A DNA stretch of 64,000 bases from NCBI GenBank assembly GCA_016716665.1, contig JADJVH010000002.1, positions 1 through 64,000 of the forward strand. The letters are read 5' to 3'. This DNA is from Candidatus Opimibacter iunctus. Its GTDB lineage: Bacteria; Bacteroidota; Bacteroidia; Chitinophagales; Saprospiraceae. This document shows positions 54,692 to 64,000 of the stretch, in pieces. The first letter of the stretch is position 1; each line of letters opens with the position of its first letter. A program made the position numbers and the translations under genes. Below the pieces are notes generated by a model. That model ran no database searches. It saw only the letters and a list, made by a program, of their open reading frames with translations, and had not been told where the DNA came from.

Positions 54692-56839
54692 CTAGTCTTT
54701 TATGCACCTGCAGGAATAGCCTATCTGTTCTATGGATCCGAAATTACCTTGACTCTGTGAAGCCGCGCCCACTATGATCAGGTTGTCTTGCGTGATTTCT
54801 ACGATCGAAGGTGGAGTGTCACCATTGGGATACATTCCTCGATTGCTTGTCCAGTAAGTTGTCTTGTTAAACCGGTTGCCGGAGATAGGTCCGTTCAGAT
54901 TGTTGGAATCAAACCATGGATAATGTTCACCAGCGCTAACGGCATTAAAAGTGGACCCGGGATCAAGGTCCGCATATGGCCATATCGTGCTGCTGTTGAT
55001 TTTAAGTTTTTTCCCTGCGAGGTTTACGCCATTGTGAAATGCGATCAGCACATTCCATTCCGTATTGGAAGGCAGGTGCCAGCCTTGTGGACAAATCCCC
55101 CGTATCACATTGTTCCCAAAGGTTGTATTCGCTTCAGCACCCGCAAGTACTTCACTAAACGTGTATAACCTTCCAAACAGGAGCGTATCCGCACTGGCTT
55201 CGTCCAGATACCAATGCCCGATCGATCCTCCCCCCGAATACCTTAAGTTTTCGCCCATCCAAGTCTGCGTCCCGATCTGCACCGAACAATACTCATTGCC
55301 ATCCCTGGTATCTGTAAATTTTACGCAGTTGGAATTGAACAACTCCGGATCCAGAAAATCATCCTTGAGGTAGCATCCATAAGATTTGTCATCTTGTATA
55401 GCTACAGTGTTGAGTAGTTCAAGGCCCGGTGGCAAAGGGATGATGGCAGACTGATCATAGGGAAATGATGTACCATTCAGGATCGGCTCATCATTGATAA
55501 ATACTTTGAATCCGGAGCCTGTACAACCGGGACAATCTACGGACAGCGCGATTTCATTGTCGCTTTGCAGGTTTTCGGTAAACATTAGTACTTCGTTGTA
55601 CTTGTCACATGTATTGATATTGTCGAGATGCCACTTGGTGATTTCAAATTTAAGATCAGGGGATTCCAGTTTGCCGGTGGCACTCAACCATTCATCTGTC
55701 GGATTGAAACTTTTTTCATCAGCGAGGAAGCTTAGTTCAGCAAATATTTTAGCGCCGATCCCCAGGTCTGCATCAAAAGAGACTCTCGGTTGTAAGTCAG
55801 TAAAATTTCCTTTCTGACTGGCTGTTGCACTGGTATACCCAAAGGCAAAGATTCCTGCCTTAGCTAGTTTTGGCAAGCCTGTGATACCAATAAACACATC
55901 CGTTCCTACCTGGACCTCCGCGCTTCCGCTTCCTTTGGCAGACCAATCTGCGGTCTGGACTACGGATGGCACAATCATAGGATTGATGGAATACGTGACA
56001 GGATCACCAATGTTGCTTTCATCATATGCAAATGAAAAGTTGTGCGGCCCTGAGGTCAGGGTCAGTTGAGGTGATTTGATTTCACCGCCCACTTTTAACT
56101 TAAAGTTTGCCTTGGGATTGACATACAAGGTCAACCCGGTTTCTGCAATAGGAAGGACAGGCAGCGGGCCCGCCGTGATATCAATAGTAGGTCCGACAGC
56201 AATTTTTCCCTTAAAGAGGATATCACCTGAAAGATTAAAGCGAAGGTCCTTCAACCGCATATTCATCTTAAATGGGATGGTCCCTGCAGAGTCATATTGT
56301 GCAGTGAAATAGGTACTGTCTGCATCAAATGAAATCTCACCTTCAATATTGGGTACAGTCCCCAGGCTCAATCCTACCCACCCCATCAACGCTGGTGGTT
56401 TGCATTCGATCATCACCGGAAATAAATTGGTTCTCGAATAGATATATTCATTTGAGCGGGAATCAATGATATACCTGCTGAAGGCTTCGTGGAGATTGAC
56501 GTCTTCTGTGCGCAGCCCTGTATTATTCGGGAGATCCAGTATTTCTGTTACTCTCCTGAAATAAGCAAGTGTATCACCTGGCGAGGAAGCGGTATTGACC
56601 AGCACTGATCCGACATGAATGTCTTCCAGCCAGGGCGCATCCTTGCTGACCAGCAAGCCCACCTCATTGATACCCGAAACAAAGGCCTTGTCTTCGGAGG
56701 TCAACATATAGGTTTCACTCTTGAGGGTGAATTGGTTCGGCCTGATTTCATTTCCCTCCGCATAATCTGCAGGATCGACATTGTCCCGTGCACACCCTGT
56801 GATGACGAGGATGGATAAAAGTATAAACCGGTTGAGCAT
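54692..56839 (-). CDS. FISUMP-domain surface lipoprotein
   Basis: 715 residues. Lipoprotein signal MLNRFILLSILVITGC. The large middle part (about 150-450) is rich in beta strands and shows no known domain; several strands have the style of the giant protein upstream (FNLSGDILFKGKIAVGPTIDI). From about 505 to the end lies a FISUMP domain (Fibrobacter succinogenes major paralogous domain): DTRDGNEYCSVQIGTQTWMGENL, GICPQGWHLPSNTEWNVL, TTYWTSNRG and a C-terminal SCRCIKD. FISUMP domains are thought to act at the cell surface in recognition. Third gene of a minus-strand series, ten bases after the fibronectin protein. Confidence 0.87.
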   Translation of the reverse strand: MLNRFILLSILVITGCARDNVDPADYAEGNEIRPNQFTLKSETYMLTSEDKAFVSGINEVGLLVSKDAPWLEDIHVGSVLVNTASSPGDTLAYFRRVTEILDLPNNTGLRTEDVNLHEAFSRYIIDSRSNEYIYSRTNLFPVMIECKPPALMGWVGLSLGTVPNIEGEISFDADSTYFTAQYDSAGTIPFKMNMRLKDLRFNLSGDILFKGKIAVGPTIDITAGPLPVLPIAETGLTLYVNPKANFKLKVGGEIKSPQLTLTSGPHNFSFAYDESNIGDPVTYSINPMIVPSVVQTADWSAKGSGSAEVQVGTDVFIGITGLPKLAKAGIFAFGYTSATASQKGNFTDLQPRVSFDADLGIGAKIFAELSFLADEKSFNPTDEWLSATGKLESPDLKFEITKWHLDNINTCDKYNEVLMFTENLQSDNEIALSVDCPGCTGSGFKVFINDEPILNGTSFPYDQSAIIPLPPGLELLNTVAIQDDKSYGCYLKDDFLDPELFNSNCVKFTDTRDGNEYCSVQIGTQTWMGENLRYSGGGSIGHWYLDEASADTLLFGRLYTFSEVLAGAEANTTFGNNVIRGICPQGWHLPSNTEWNVLIAFHNGVNLAGKKLKINSSTIWPYADLDPGSTFNAVSAGEHYPWFDSNNLNGPISGNRFNKTTYWTSNRGMYPNGDTPPSIVEITQDNLIIVGAASQSQGNFGSIEQIGYSCRCIKD

Positions 56840-56849
56840 GATATTTTAT

Positions 56850-58919
56850 TTATTGTGTGAGCAGGATACTTTTGGATTTACTGCCATCGGTATAGACCAC
56901 TTTGGCCATGACCGGTTCCGCATTGTAGGTATTGAGTCTGTATTGCATGGTGGCTCCCTCGGTCTCGCCGACAAGGCTCCAGTGGTTATCCTTCTTTAGG
57001 TATACCTGGACACCTTGTATCATGTCCGTGGCTTGCCAGCGAATCACAGGGAGGCCTGTTGTATCTTTTTCCATTGACCATCCGAGTTGCGCAGGATTTC
57101 TTGACATGGGGATCAGGATGTGTTTTTCGCTGATCACTTTTGAAGTCAACCCTTTTTCATCACTGGCCACTAATGTGTAGACGTATGTTTTTCCCTGGAC
57201 GACATTGGCATCCGTATACGTGGGATCGGGAGAAAGATTGAACAAGGTGTCAATTAATGTCCAGTTGGTGTCAGGTACTGTTTTTCTCAACAAGCTATGC
57301 ATGCGCACATCCCTGCTACTGCTTTGTATCAGATGCAATACTACCGCTGTATCTGATACTTCGTAAGACTGTATCCATGCAGGTGATGGAGGCATCACAT
57401 CAGGTCGTGCTACTTCAAGGGTATCAGAATGCATACTATAGTTCATAGCATCATCGACAGCTACTACGGTGTAGTACCTCATTTCCGTCAGTGAATAGAT
57501 ATCCACTGTATCTGTATACTGCCTGAAGGGATAGAGCTTGGGTGTCAGGCGATGAAAATGTCTCGTATCCCCGTCAGCAGCATAGACAAAATATCCGATG
57601 ATATCCTTTTCAGTTGCTTCATCCCATCGTACCCTGATGAGTCCGGTGCTGTCTGTCGTTGCTTCGAGATGTATGGGTGCAGCAGGAGGACTAAAGTCAG
57701 GGATACGTATCAGGCTTTCATCAGAGATGCTCACATTGCCATTGGCATCGGTGCAGGCTACACTATATCGTCCCATGCCATTGAAATCTTCTGGCTGATG
57801 GAAAAAGATACTGTCGGTCGCTGGAAGGATCTTTGAGATGGCAACAGCAGCCTTACCTCCTTCACTATACCATACCATGTACTTTTTAACATCCTTGGGT
57901 TCAGTGTGTGTCCAATGGATCACTACTCCTCTTTTCAATGAATCCACTTTGGTGCTGACCAGCGGCTTCAGGGGGGGCTCAAGGTCCCGCGCTTTGAGGG
58001 TGACGGTAGCTGAAGGTTTGCTCTCATCACCAAAGGCATCGAGGCCTACAATCCTATATTGGTAGGTCTTTCCATTAGCCACACGATCTGTATAGGTATA
58101 GAAGGAAGACTGAAGTTGCGGATCATTTGAGAATGCCTGCACATAGGGTGTTTCATTCAATCGCTTAAAGTTCTTGTTGTCCTCAGCACGCTCGATGTAG
58201 TAAGCTGTGTAGTGGGCATCATGCATGATTTTTTGCCATTGGATCACTAAGGCAGAGTCCCGCTCAAATCCCTGGTAGATCATCGGGATAAATTTCCGGA
58301 TATTGGGATGCACTACTTTGTGGTCACTGGCCATATAGGTATCCGGGATGAAAACCTTGTATGCATAGGTCACACCTTTCTTCACCTGCTCATCAACATA
58401 TCTCAGTCCGGCTGCATTGGCTACTACCGGATCACTGTCTGCTGCAAAGAGCGTCAGCGACCAGCGATTCGAAAAATTGGATGCTTTTTCCATCATGGTT
58501 GAAATGTCTCCATCGTAAAGTGAATTCTCCCAATCACGGTATGCATTGTTGAGCAACACAACCAGCAAGGGATGATCAGGCAGTGCAGAGGCAAGTTGTT
58601 CGAGTGTGGCTTCCGGCATCAGGCGTATGGAGTCACTGATCACCTCATAATTGCCGGGGTTAGGAGCTACTTCGCGTCTGGCGATCAGGTAAGGACGATG
58701 CAAATACTTGTACCACGTGTCAGCATCCACCGGAGCCCATCGCAGGGCGATACTGTCCCCATAGTGTTTGCTGACCAGGCTTATGGTCTGTACATTGGAG
58801 AGGATGGCTGCAGTATCTAATGCTACTTGAGCCTGTATCGGAGTCCACAAGGTTAAGCTGAACATGACAGCATTGACAAGTGTGGTCCATTTCTTTTTGT
58901 TGCCTGTTGTTTTGATCAT
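56850..58919 (-). CDS. Exported multi-fibronectin type III protein
   Basis: 689 residues. A signal peptide (cleavage after IQA, leaving Gln31) is followed by about five fibronectin type III-like domains from residue 225 on. Each ends with a Tyr-rich strand such as YTYTDRVANGKTYQYRIVGLD, YSVACTDANGNVS, MRYYTVVAVDDAMNYS and GKTYVYTLVASDEKG. The first 220 residues have no recognised fold. No enzymatic motif and no T9SS C-terminal domain. Likely an extracellular or outer-membrane-associated structural partner of the giant protein encoded 18 bases upstream and the FISUMP lipoprotein 10 bases downstream. Confidence 0.85.
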   Translation of the reverse strand: MIKTTGNKKKWTTLVNAVMFSLTLWTPIQAQVALDTAAILSNVQTISLVSKHYGDSIALRWAPVDADTWYKYLHRPYLIARREVAPNPGNYEVISDSIRLMPEATLEQLASALPDHPLLVVLLNNAYRDWENSLYDGDISTMMEKASNFSNRWSLTLFAADSDPVVANAAGLRYVDEQVKKGVTYAYKVFIPDTYMASDHKVVHPNIRKFIPMIYQGFERDSALVIQWQKIMHDAHYTAYYIERAEDNKNFKRLNETPYVQAFSNDPQLQSSFYTYTDRVANGKTYQYRIVGLDAFGDESKPSATVTLKARDLEPPLKPLVSTKVDSLKRGVVIHWTHTEPKDVKKYMVWYSEGGKAAVAISKILPATDSIFFHQPEDFNGMGRYSVACTDANGNVSISDESLIRIPDFSPPAAPIHLEATTDSTGLIRVRWDEATEKDIIGYFVYAADGDTRHFHRLTPKLYPFRQYTDTVDIYSLTEMRYYTVVAVDDAMNYSMHSDTLEVARPDVMPPSPAWIQSYEVSDTAVVLHLIQSSSRDVRMHSLLRKTVPDTNWTLIDTLFNLSPDPTYTDANVVQGKTYVYTLVASDEKGLTSKVISEKHILIPMSRNPAQLGWSMEKDTTGLPVIRWQATDMIQGVQVYLKKDNHWSLVGETEGATMQYRLNTYNAEPVMAKVVYTDGSKSKSILLTQ

Positions 58920-58937
58920 TGCAGTGGAATTCGAGGA

Positions 58938-61900
58938 TCAGTGATGGGTGAGTGGGACTGCCTGGTATTGTATCGTAGGTGCGTTGGTGCGGAATGTCTT
59001 GGTAAACCTGCTCCCTGGAATGTTACTTCCATAGAGGTATGATTCATTAGCCCTGAACCTGACGCTGTTTTCAAAACCACTCATGTTGAGGCCATTGACC
59101 AGTGGGCTTGTACTCAGTCGTGTGATCATAGTTTGAAGGGCATTCAAATGGTTGTCCCAATTGTATGGCGACATATCCGAACAATGAATGTCCTGTGTTT
59201 CTGCTGCTCCATCGAGCGCGGATTCAAACCGGTCTGTCAGTTCCTCAGCATCCTGGATGCAGTATTCTGTCACAAAGTATTTGATGGTCAAGCTTCCTGC
59301 AGTATTGGTACTAAATACCTGCTGGTTATAATTTAATTGATTAAACATCATCGAGGCGTATTGCACTGTGGATTCTCCGGGTTGGACAACCCCATCGGTA
59401 ACATTGTCATTTAACCATTCGGTCAGATCGTTGTAGTTTGACCAGGCGTAATTCAGCTGAGGTAGCCCTGGAAATTCTACACAGAGTGACAATCCTAATG
59501 GATAGGGATAGGCGTATGAAGAGGCGAGTTCGAGGTAAGGATCAGGCTGAGGGTGGTAAGCAAGTCCGTTCATAGATATGGATTGACCTACATAGAAGTT
59601 TCCTCCGCCGCCTTCAAGGCCGCCTCCTGCCCAATTGTCTTCTTCGATATCTGGCCCCTCCATATACTGGCCGTTGTGCTCCCCGGCATATTCATCCAGG
59701 TACTGGACATATTGTTCGCCGATCAAGGGCATCGTCAGGTCGTCATGAAACTCACTGGTAAACATATCTTCAATACTGATCAATGGATCTGAAGAATAAA
59801 ATTCATCCAGCTGTCCATGATCATCGTATGTCTTTAATCCATCGATGTCATATACGTCGAAGCCTTCGAAGTGATCGAAGATCAGTTTTGAAAAGTTGTC
59901 CTTGTGTTCGACCGTCAGCTCAACCTCTTCCATTTTGTCAACGAGTTTGTCGTAGGCGCTGGTGTTGAAATAATAGCTATAGAGGAGAGTCTCACCAGCC
60001 TCGACCAGGTATTGAGGATCAATTTCCGGTGCGGGCGATTCAACGGTATAATCAAAACTCATGCTATCGGTGAGCAGTTCGGAATATGAGGCTGCATATA
60101 CCACCCGGTTTGCATTCATCGCGCCCATTTGGATGTACATATCCTGGCCGGTCTGTACTTCCTTGCGGATGACCTGCACCAGATATTTCTTGTTGTTTTC
60201 AAGGCCGGGGATGTTGTAGATGCCCTGGTAATTGATGTACTCCAGATTTTCACGCCCTACCTCTTCCTGGTTGGAGGCTTGTTTGAAGACGGCGAAGTAT
60301 TCAAATTCTTTGCCATCCTTTTCATCATAGAAGTAATCTTCCTCTAGGTCGTCGAGAAGCATGATCCGCCCAGGAGAAAGGGACGTGATTTCATCCTGCA
60401 TAAAGAACTCCTGGTTGACGAAAGGAACTGTCTTTGGGATAAGATCACTTGGGATAGAATCCGGCAGCTTTGTAGTCCTGAAATCTATTTCCACTTTTTC
60501 TTCCCAGATCACATTGTTGATCCTTACAGGTGTCCACATCCCGAGGAGTGGATTGTATTCATCTGCCCCCACGACCACTTTGTATCTCCAGTTTTTCCTT
60601 TTGCCAACATCCGGACCAGAGCCTGTCAGCGGTTTTTCTGGATTGTATACTGCAGAGTAACCATCGTCTGACAATTGTTCATAGCGATCATCCTGTGTGC
60701 CGGGATTTGAATTGGCATCCAGTGGTGTCAGCGAAAATTCCTTGAGCCTGGGCTTTAACCTGTGCGTGTTTCCATTCACATCAGGCACACTGATTTCATC
60801 ATCGATCGATACCGTAAATGTTGCAGTAGGTGAGATGAACGGATCGATCTGTGTAGTCTCTCCTTCATTGGGATAAGTGTCAAGTATAATCGGGAAATCA
60901 AACGGGCTGGTACGGGGAGGAACACATTTCTCGCCAACAGAAACACTCATCTGTGCGGAGCCTTTGATGGTGCCCATCAGGAGATTGTAGGTGAGCACGG
61001 CCCTGCCATCAAGCCACATCGGATCGGGACCACCGGCTTGCAACATCATCGCTGCTGTCAGTGTCATGATCCGCACGTCGATCTCCTTACCAAAGAGTTT
61101 GCCTTTGGCGCCTATCGTCCCTTCCATGCCGGCATAGGCTTGTCCTATACCGTACCATCCTTCCATACCCGGATCAGTGACGAGATCACCAGTCGATGAG
61201 TAGCAACTCATGTTGTCTGAGTGAAACAGCATCAGGTCCATGCCTGCAAAGAGGGAGAAGCTGGCATAGAATACGGCGTTGATACTACAGCTGGCCCAGA
61301 CATGTGCACCGAGGACGATGCCTTCACCGGTCCCTGCGCTCATCGACGGACGTGAGGAGTTTTGCTGCAAGCCTCCTGAGCTGAATGTACCTTCTTCTGT
61401 TGCTTTAGAACTTCCCAGTCCGGTCACCCCATCAGGTGGATCTGGAAGATATCCCGGGATGTCTTGTCCAATCATAAAGTAGCCCATCGCACCTGCACTG
61501 GCGCTGACACCTATATTTGCCTTTTCATCACCATCGGTATCTACCCCAAATCCGGGTATATCAAATATCAAACCCGGCATGTTGTCTTCATACGGATTGC
61601 CTGCATTAAACTGCCAGAAGATAGCATCGCCATCACTATTGGATGGGTGCGGATACACTTCTTCATCAGCAATGACCCAACTGAAATCAAGGAACTTTTT
61701 ATTGACTCCTGATCCATACAGCTTCAATGCCGGCAGATCAAGAAAGTTGGCAAACAGGGAGAGCTGGCCTGACAGGATAGTTTTTTTGGAATCGCCGCTT
61801 GGAATAAATTCGAGGGTGTTGTCGAGATCGCCATATAGCCTGGCCATATTCCTCATGTTGTAGGTCGGGCTCAGCATCCAGAACTCTCCGCCAAATCCCA

Positions 61901-64000
61901 GGGCAGTCAACCCATGTTCTGTACTGAAAGTAGATTGGATGTATGGATCCGCGATAAAAAACTGATCAAGCGCCAGACTCATGCTCGTACGCAACTTGAT
62001 GGTCCTGCTGCCAAAGATGGGTGCCGGTGGTGACATGTATAGATCAGAGATCGGAGGCGGATCATCTGATGCTTCAGGATTGATCGATGCGTATGCATTG
62101 GGAGAGATATCCGGTGTGATCATATTGTAATAGAATCCTCCTCCAAGCCCGTTGAAGAATACTGGTGGTATAGGAGTGAGTAATATGCCCGGACTCATCC
62201 GTACCATACCATCGATCATCCAGTAGCCATAATAATCAGGCGTACCAAAAGCACCATCATCAGGATCACCGGCATGGCCAAATGCCCCATTCATTGTGAC
62301 ATTGAGTGCAGGACCAAGCCCTACTTCAATACCTCCATAGAAACCGGTAGTACCATCATCGGCGCGTGTGAGACAAAGCTGACCACTAAAGACGAAAGGC
62401 TCGATCGCAAGACCTCGCAAGGTCGCACAGTTGAAGACCAGGTTGTCAGGCACAAAGCGATCTAACCCATGTTCATTGTTCAGGTTACTTACAATGCCCA
62501 GGTTAGTACTCATTCCGAAGCCTTCAATGGCAGCATCAAGCGAGAGGTCGATCGTGAAATTGATGGAAATGGAGTTGCCCGTAAACCCGAGCGATATATC
62601 CTCAAAGGAAATGGGGAATCCCTCAAGGGTCTCCTGCGGAGATGGTTCTGCATCAGATTCATCTGTCTCTCCATACCCTTCGAGATTTGGTTGGTCCCAT
62701 TCCCACAAGGGTTGTGTAAGGTCTATTTCTTCTCCGCCGCACGATTGTGTGAGGGCCAGGCCGAAGCCAAACGAACTACCGGTACCATCATTGACCATCT
62801 CCGGGGTGATAAAGCCTTCGTCCTTGTCGTAGTGCAACTGGAAGTCCGCGAGCTTCACTTTAAAGTCAGGGATTACATCCGGAACCTGCATGGAGGCAGG
62901 CATTGCAGCCAGCACATCAATTGCTAATTGTCCTTTGAGGAATGTGGAAAGCTCAGTGTCATCCCCGTCAATCTCAAACTGGATGTATGAATTGTCACAC
63001 AATGAAGCTCTGGCCAATGATAAAGGAATGTCGATCGGATCATCCGGCGAAACCTGCGCGACCAGGCTATATCGGTCTTCTCCATTGAGGTCAAAGGTGG
63101 CTGCATAGTGGATGTAATTGTCTTCGCCCATGATCGGCGAATTGATAGTGCCGGCAACACGACTGTCATCAAGGACATTTTGAATGATCCGTAGGCGGAA
63201 GGTATCCAGGGAGATACCCCAGCCTTCAAGATTACCTTGTCGCCTGTCGATGAGGTTTGCAATGTCTACATCAAGCGTGATATTGGGGTCAAGGATGACG
63301 TTACCGACTTCAGCTCCAGCTCGTGTGCCTCCCATAAAATTTGGTGGTGCATTTAACCTGATCGTTTTCAGATAAAAGCCCTGCCAGGTCGCAGAGATAG
63401 AAGGATCTACATTGATACCGTCGCCATCATAGCCTTCCGGAAAATGGATGTCAAGGGGATTGTCTGCATCAGAAAGATCAAGCCATGCATCCTCTACTTC
63501 GAAACCCCAACCTCTGATACCCTTGAGTTGGAAGGGATCAATGGCGATACCACACATCAGGTGAAGCCCTGGTGCGATTTCGTCACCACGGTATCCATAT
63601 TCACTATCCTCTGGGGCCACTTCTCGATCCAGGATCATGGCAAAATGTCCCTCGACTCTACCTGTCCCTACGCGTCCATTTTCAAGATCAGGTACGATCA
63701 GATCTCTGTTGAAGGCCACATCACCGCGAAAGGCAAGGGATTTGATACCATCACAATCAATCTCGATATAGGAAGCTTCATTTTTAACAGTCTCTTCGCT
63801 CCCATAGGCACCTGAAATGGTATAGGTATGGCCACCATATCCATTAAAATCCATATCAATAGCCTGCGCAAGGATGTATTCGCCTCCGAATCCTCCTGGC
63901 GTGAGGCACACATCCGTTGCTCCTATGGTGAGCCATTTATTTGGAGACAAGGAATATAGATTCATTGCTGAAATCACATTGACGGAAGCCCGGTCCGCTT
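58938..64000 (-). CDS. Giant surface-type protein of unknown family (5' end beyond window)
   Basis: At least 1686 codons. The frame is open to the window edge, so the N-terminus and any signal peptide are missing; an internal GTG at 63977 is not a convincing start. Most of the first 1100 visible residues alternate Gly-rich beta strands with Asp/Asn-rich loops (GLGGGFYYNM, ALGFGGEFWML, NLLMGTIKGSAQMSVSVG). A segment with Ig-like flavour follows (about 1085-1260, SPTATFTVSIDDEI). The last 400 residues are soluble and acidic. I recognise no family. Composition suggests a large exported protein or barrel-like surface component. First visible gene of the giant-FN3-FISUMP series. The frame is intact over 5 kb. 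Confidence 0.8.
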   Translation of the reverse strand, partial: ADRASVNVISAMNLYSLSPNKWLTIGATDVCLTPGGFGGEYILAQAIDMDFNGYGGHTYTISGAYGSEETVKNEASYIEIDCDGIKSLAFRGDVAFNRDLIVPDLENGRVGTGRVEGHFAMILDREVAPEDSEYGYRGDEIAPGLHLMCGIAIDPFQLKGIRGWGFEVEDAWLDLSDADNPLDIHFPEGYDGDGINVDPSISATWQGFYLKTIRLNAPPNFMGGTRAGAEVGNVILDPNITLDVDIANLIDRRQGNLEGWGISLDTFRLRIIQNVLDDSRVAGTINSPIMGEDNYIHYAATFDLNGEDRYSLVAQVSPDDPIDIPLSLARASLCDNSYIQFEIDGDDTELSTFLKGQLAIDVLAAMPASMQVPDVIPDFKVKLADFQLHYDKDEGFITPEMVNDGTGSSFGFGLALTQSCGGEEIDLTQPLWEWDQPNLEGYGETDESDAEPSPQETLEGFPISFEDISLGFTGNSISINFTIDLSLDAAIEGFGMSTNLGIVSNLNNEHGLDRFVPDNLVFNCATLRGLAIEPFVFSGQLCLTRADDGTTGFYGGIEVGLGPALNVTMNGAFGHAGDPDDGAFGTPDYYGYWMIDGMVRMSPGILLTPIPPVFFNGLGGGFYYNMITPDISPNAYASINPEASDDPPPISDLYMSPPAPIFGSRTIKLRTSMSLALDQFFIADPYIQSTFSTEHGLTALGFGGEFWMLSPTYNMRNMARLYGDLDNTLEFIPSGDSKKTILSGQLSLFANFLDLPALKLYGSGVNKKFLDFSWVIADEEVYPHPSNSDGDAIFWQFNAGNPYEDNMPGLIFDIPGFGVDTDGDEKANIGVSASAGAMGYFMIGQDIPGYLPDPPDGVTGLGSSKATEEGTFSSGGLQQNSSRPSMSAGTGEGIVLGAHVWASCSINAVFYASFSLFAGMDLMLFHSDNMSCYSSTGDLVTDPGMEGWYGIGQAYAGMEGTIGAKGKLFGKEIDVRIMTLTAAMMLQAGGPDPMWLDGRAVLTYNLLMGTIKGSAQMSVSVGEKCVPPRTSPFDFPIILDTYPNEGETTQIDPFISPTATFTVSIDDEISVPDVNGNTHRLKPRLKEFSLTPLDANSNPGTQDDRYEQLSDDGYSAVYNPEKPLTGSGPDVGKRKNWRYKVVVGADEYNPLLGMWTPVRINNVIWEEKVEIDFRTTKLPDSIPSDLIPKTVPFVNQEFFMQDEITSLSPGRIMLLDDLEEDYFYDEKDGKEFEYFAVFKQASNQEEVGRENLEYINYQGIYNIPGLENNKKYLVQVIRKEVQTGQDMYIQMGAMNANRVVYAASYSELLTDSMSFDYTVESPAPEIDPQYLVEAGETLLYSYYFNTSAYDKLVDKMEEVELTVEHKDNFSKLIFDHFEGFDVYDIDGLKTYDDHGQLDEFYSSDPLISIEDMFTSEFHDDLTMPLIGEQYVQYLDEYAGEHNGQYMEGPDIEEDNWAGGGLEGGGGNFYVGQSISMNGLAYHPQPDPYLELASSYAYPYPLGLSLCVEFPGLPQLNYAWSNYNDLTEWLNDNVTDGVVQPGESTVQYASMMFNQLNYNQQVFSTNTAGSLTIKYFVTEYCIQDAEELTDRFESALDGAAETQDIHCSDMSPYNWDNHLNALQTMITRLSTSPLVNGLNMSGFENSVRFRANESYLYGSNIPGSRFTKTFRTNAPTIQYQAVPLTHH

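Overview
The window reads as chromosome of a member of the Bacteroidota, most plausibly a Saprospiraceae-like lineage (the family is an inference). Support comes from a full-length SprA, the type IX secretion and gliding translocon; promoters of the TTTG-N19-TAnnTTTG type, exact in front of rpsF; several signal peptides whose predicted cleavage leaves an N-terminal Gln; and FISUMP, DUF4394, PKD and DUF4920 proteins typical of the phylum. There is no phage, plasmid, CRISPR or insertion sequence. The content is mostly housekeeping with some accessory surface genes.

Layout. 0-5 kb: cytoplasmic TPR protein, DsbD with two periplasmic alpha domains, purQ. 5-10 kb: LuxR-type response regulator and two tandem paralogous TPR histidine kinases. 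10-14 kb: small unknown protein, two cyclophilins (one lipoprotein, one fused to a PKD domain), polyphosphate glucokinase, lytic transglycosylase. 14-25 kb: SLC13 transporter, purD, ruvA, sprA. 25-36.6 kb, nearly all on the minus strand: metX, metZ, M28/glutaminyl-cyclase-like lipoprotein, cysS, EEP phosphatase/nuclease, two rhomboids, mutL, purF. 36.8-41 kb: DUF819 transporter, a candidate small RNA, radA, DCC protein, tRNA-Met(CAU) and a degenerate tRNA. 41.3-48.5 kb: a compact minus-strand operon panD > UPF0104 > rfaE2-like > nif3-like > zinc ribbon > TPR, divergent from panC and a BioD/DRTGG ATPase. 48.5-50 kb: about 1.4 kb with no gene. 50-53.4 kb: DUF4920 lipoprotein, MORN-caspase protein, rpsF-rpsR-rplI. 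53.7-64 kb: DUF4394 lipoprotein, then a minus-strand series of a giant surface-type protein (cut by the window edge), a fibronectin type III protein and a FISUMP lipoprotein.

Two features cut across the window. First, intergenic spaces carry many short tandem arrays of 7-8 bp units. Each locus has its own unit sequence, and arrays begin at, or contain, the stop codon of the neighbouring gene in at least nine cases. Two palindromes with a shared GTAGAGACGCGAT core have long, locus-specific, matched arms. Second, about thirteen genes carry single-base frameshifts, most in homopolymers and crowded between 44.4 and 48 kb. They include cysS, rpsF and panC/panD, so assembly error is more likely than gene decay. 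Coordinates of those genes are given as the restored span.

How the genes connect: purQ, purD and purF are purine synthesis; panC and panD pantothenate synthesis; metX and metZ methionine synthesis. SprA, DsbD, the cyclophilins, the M28/QC-like enzyme, the rhomboids and the large secreted proteins describe a cell with heavy investment in export, folding and maturation of envelope proteins.
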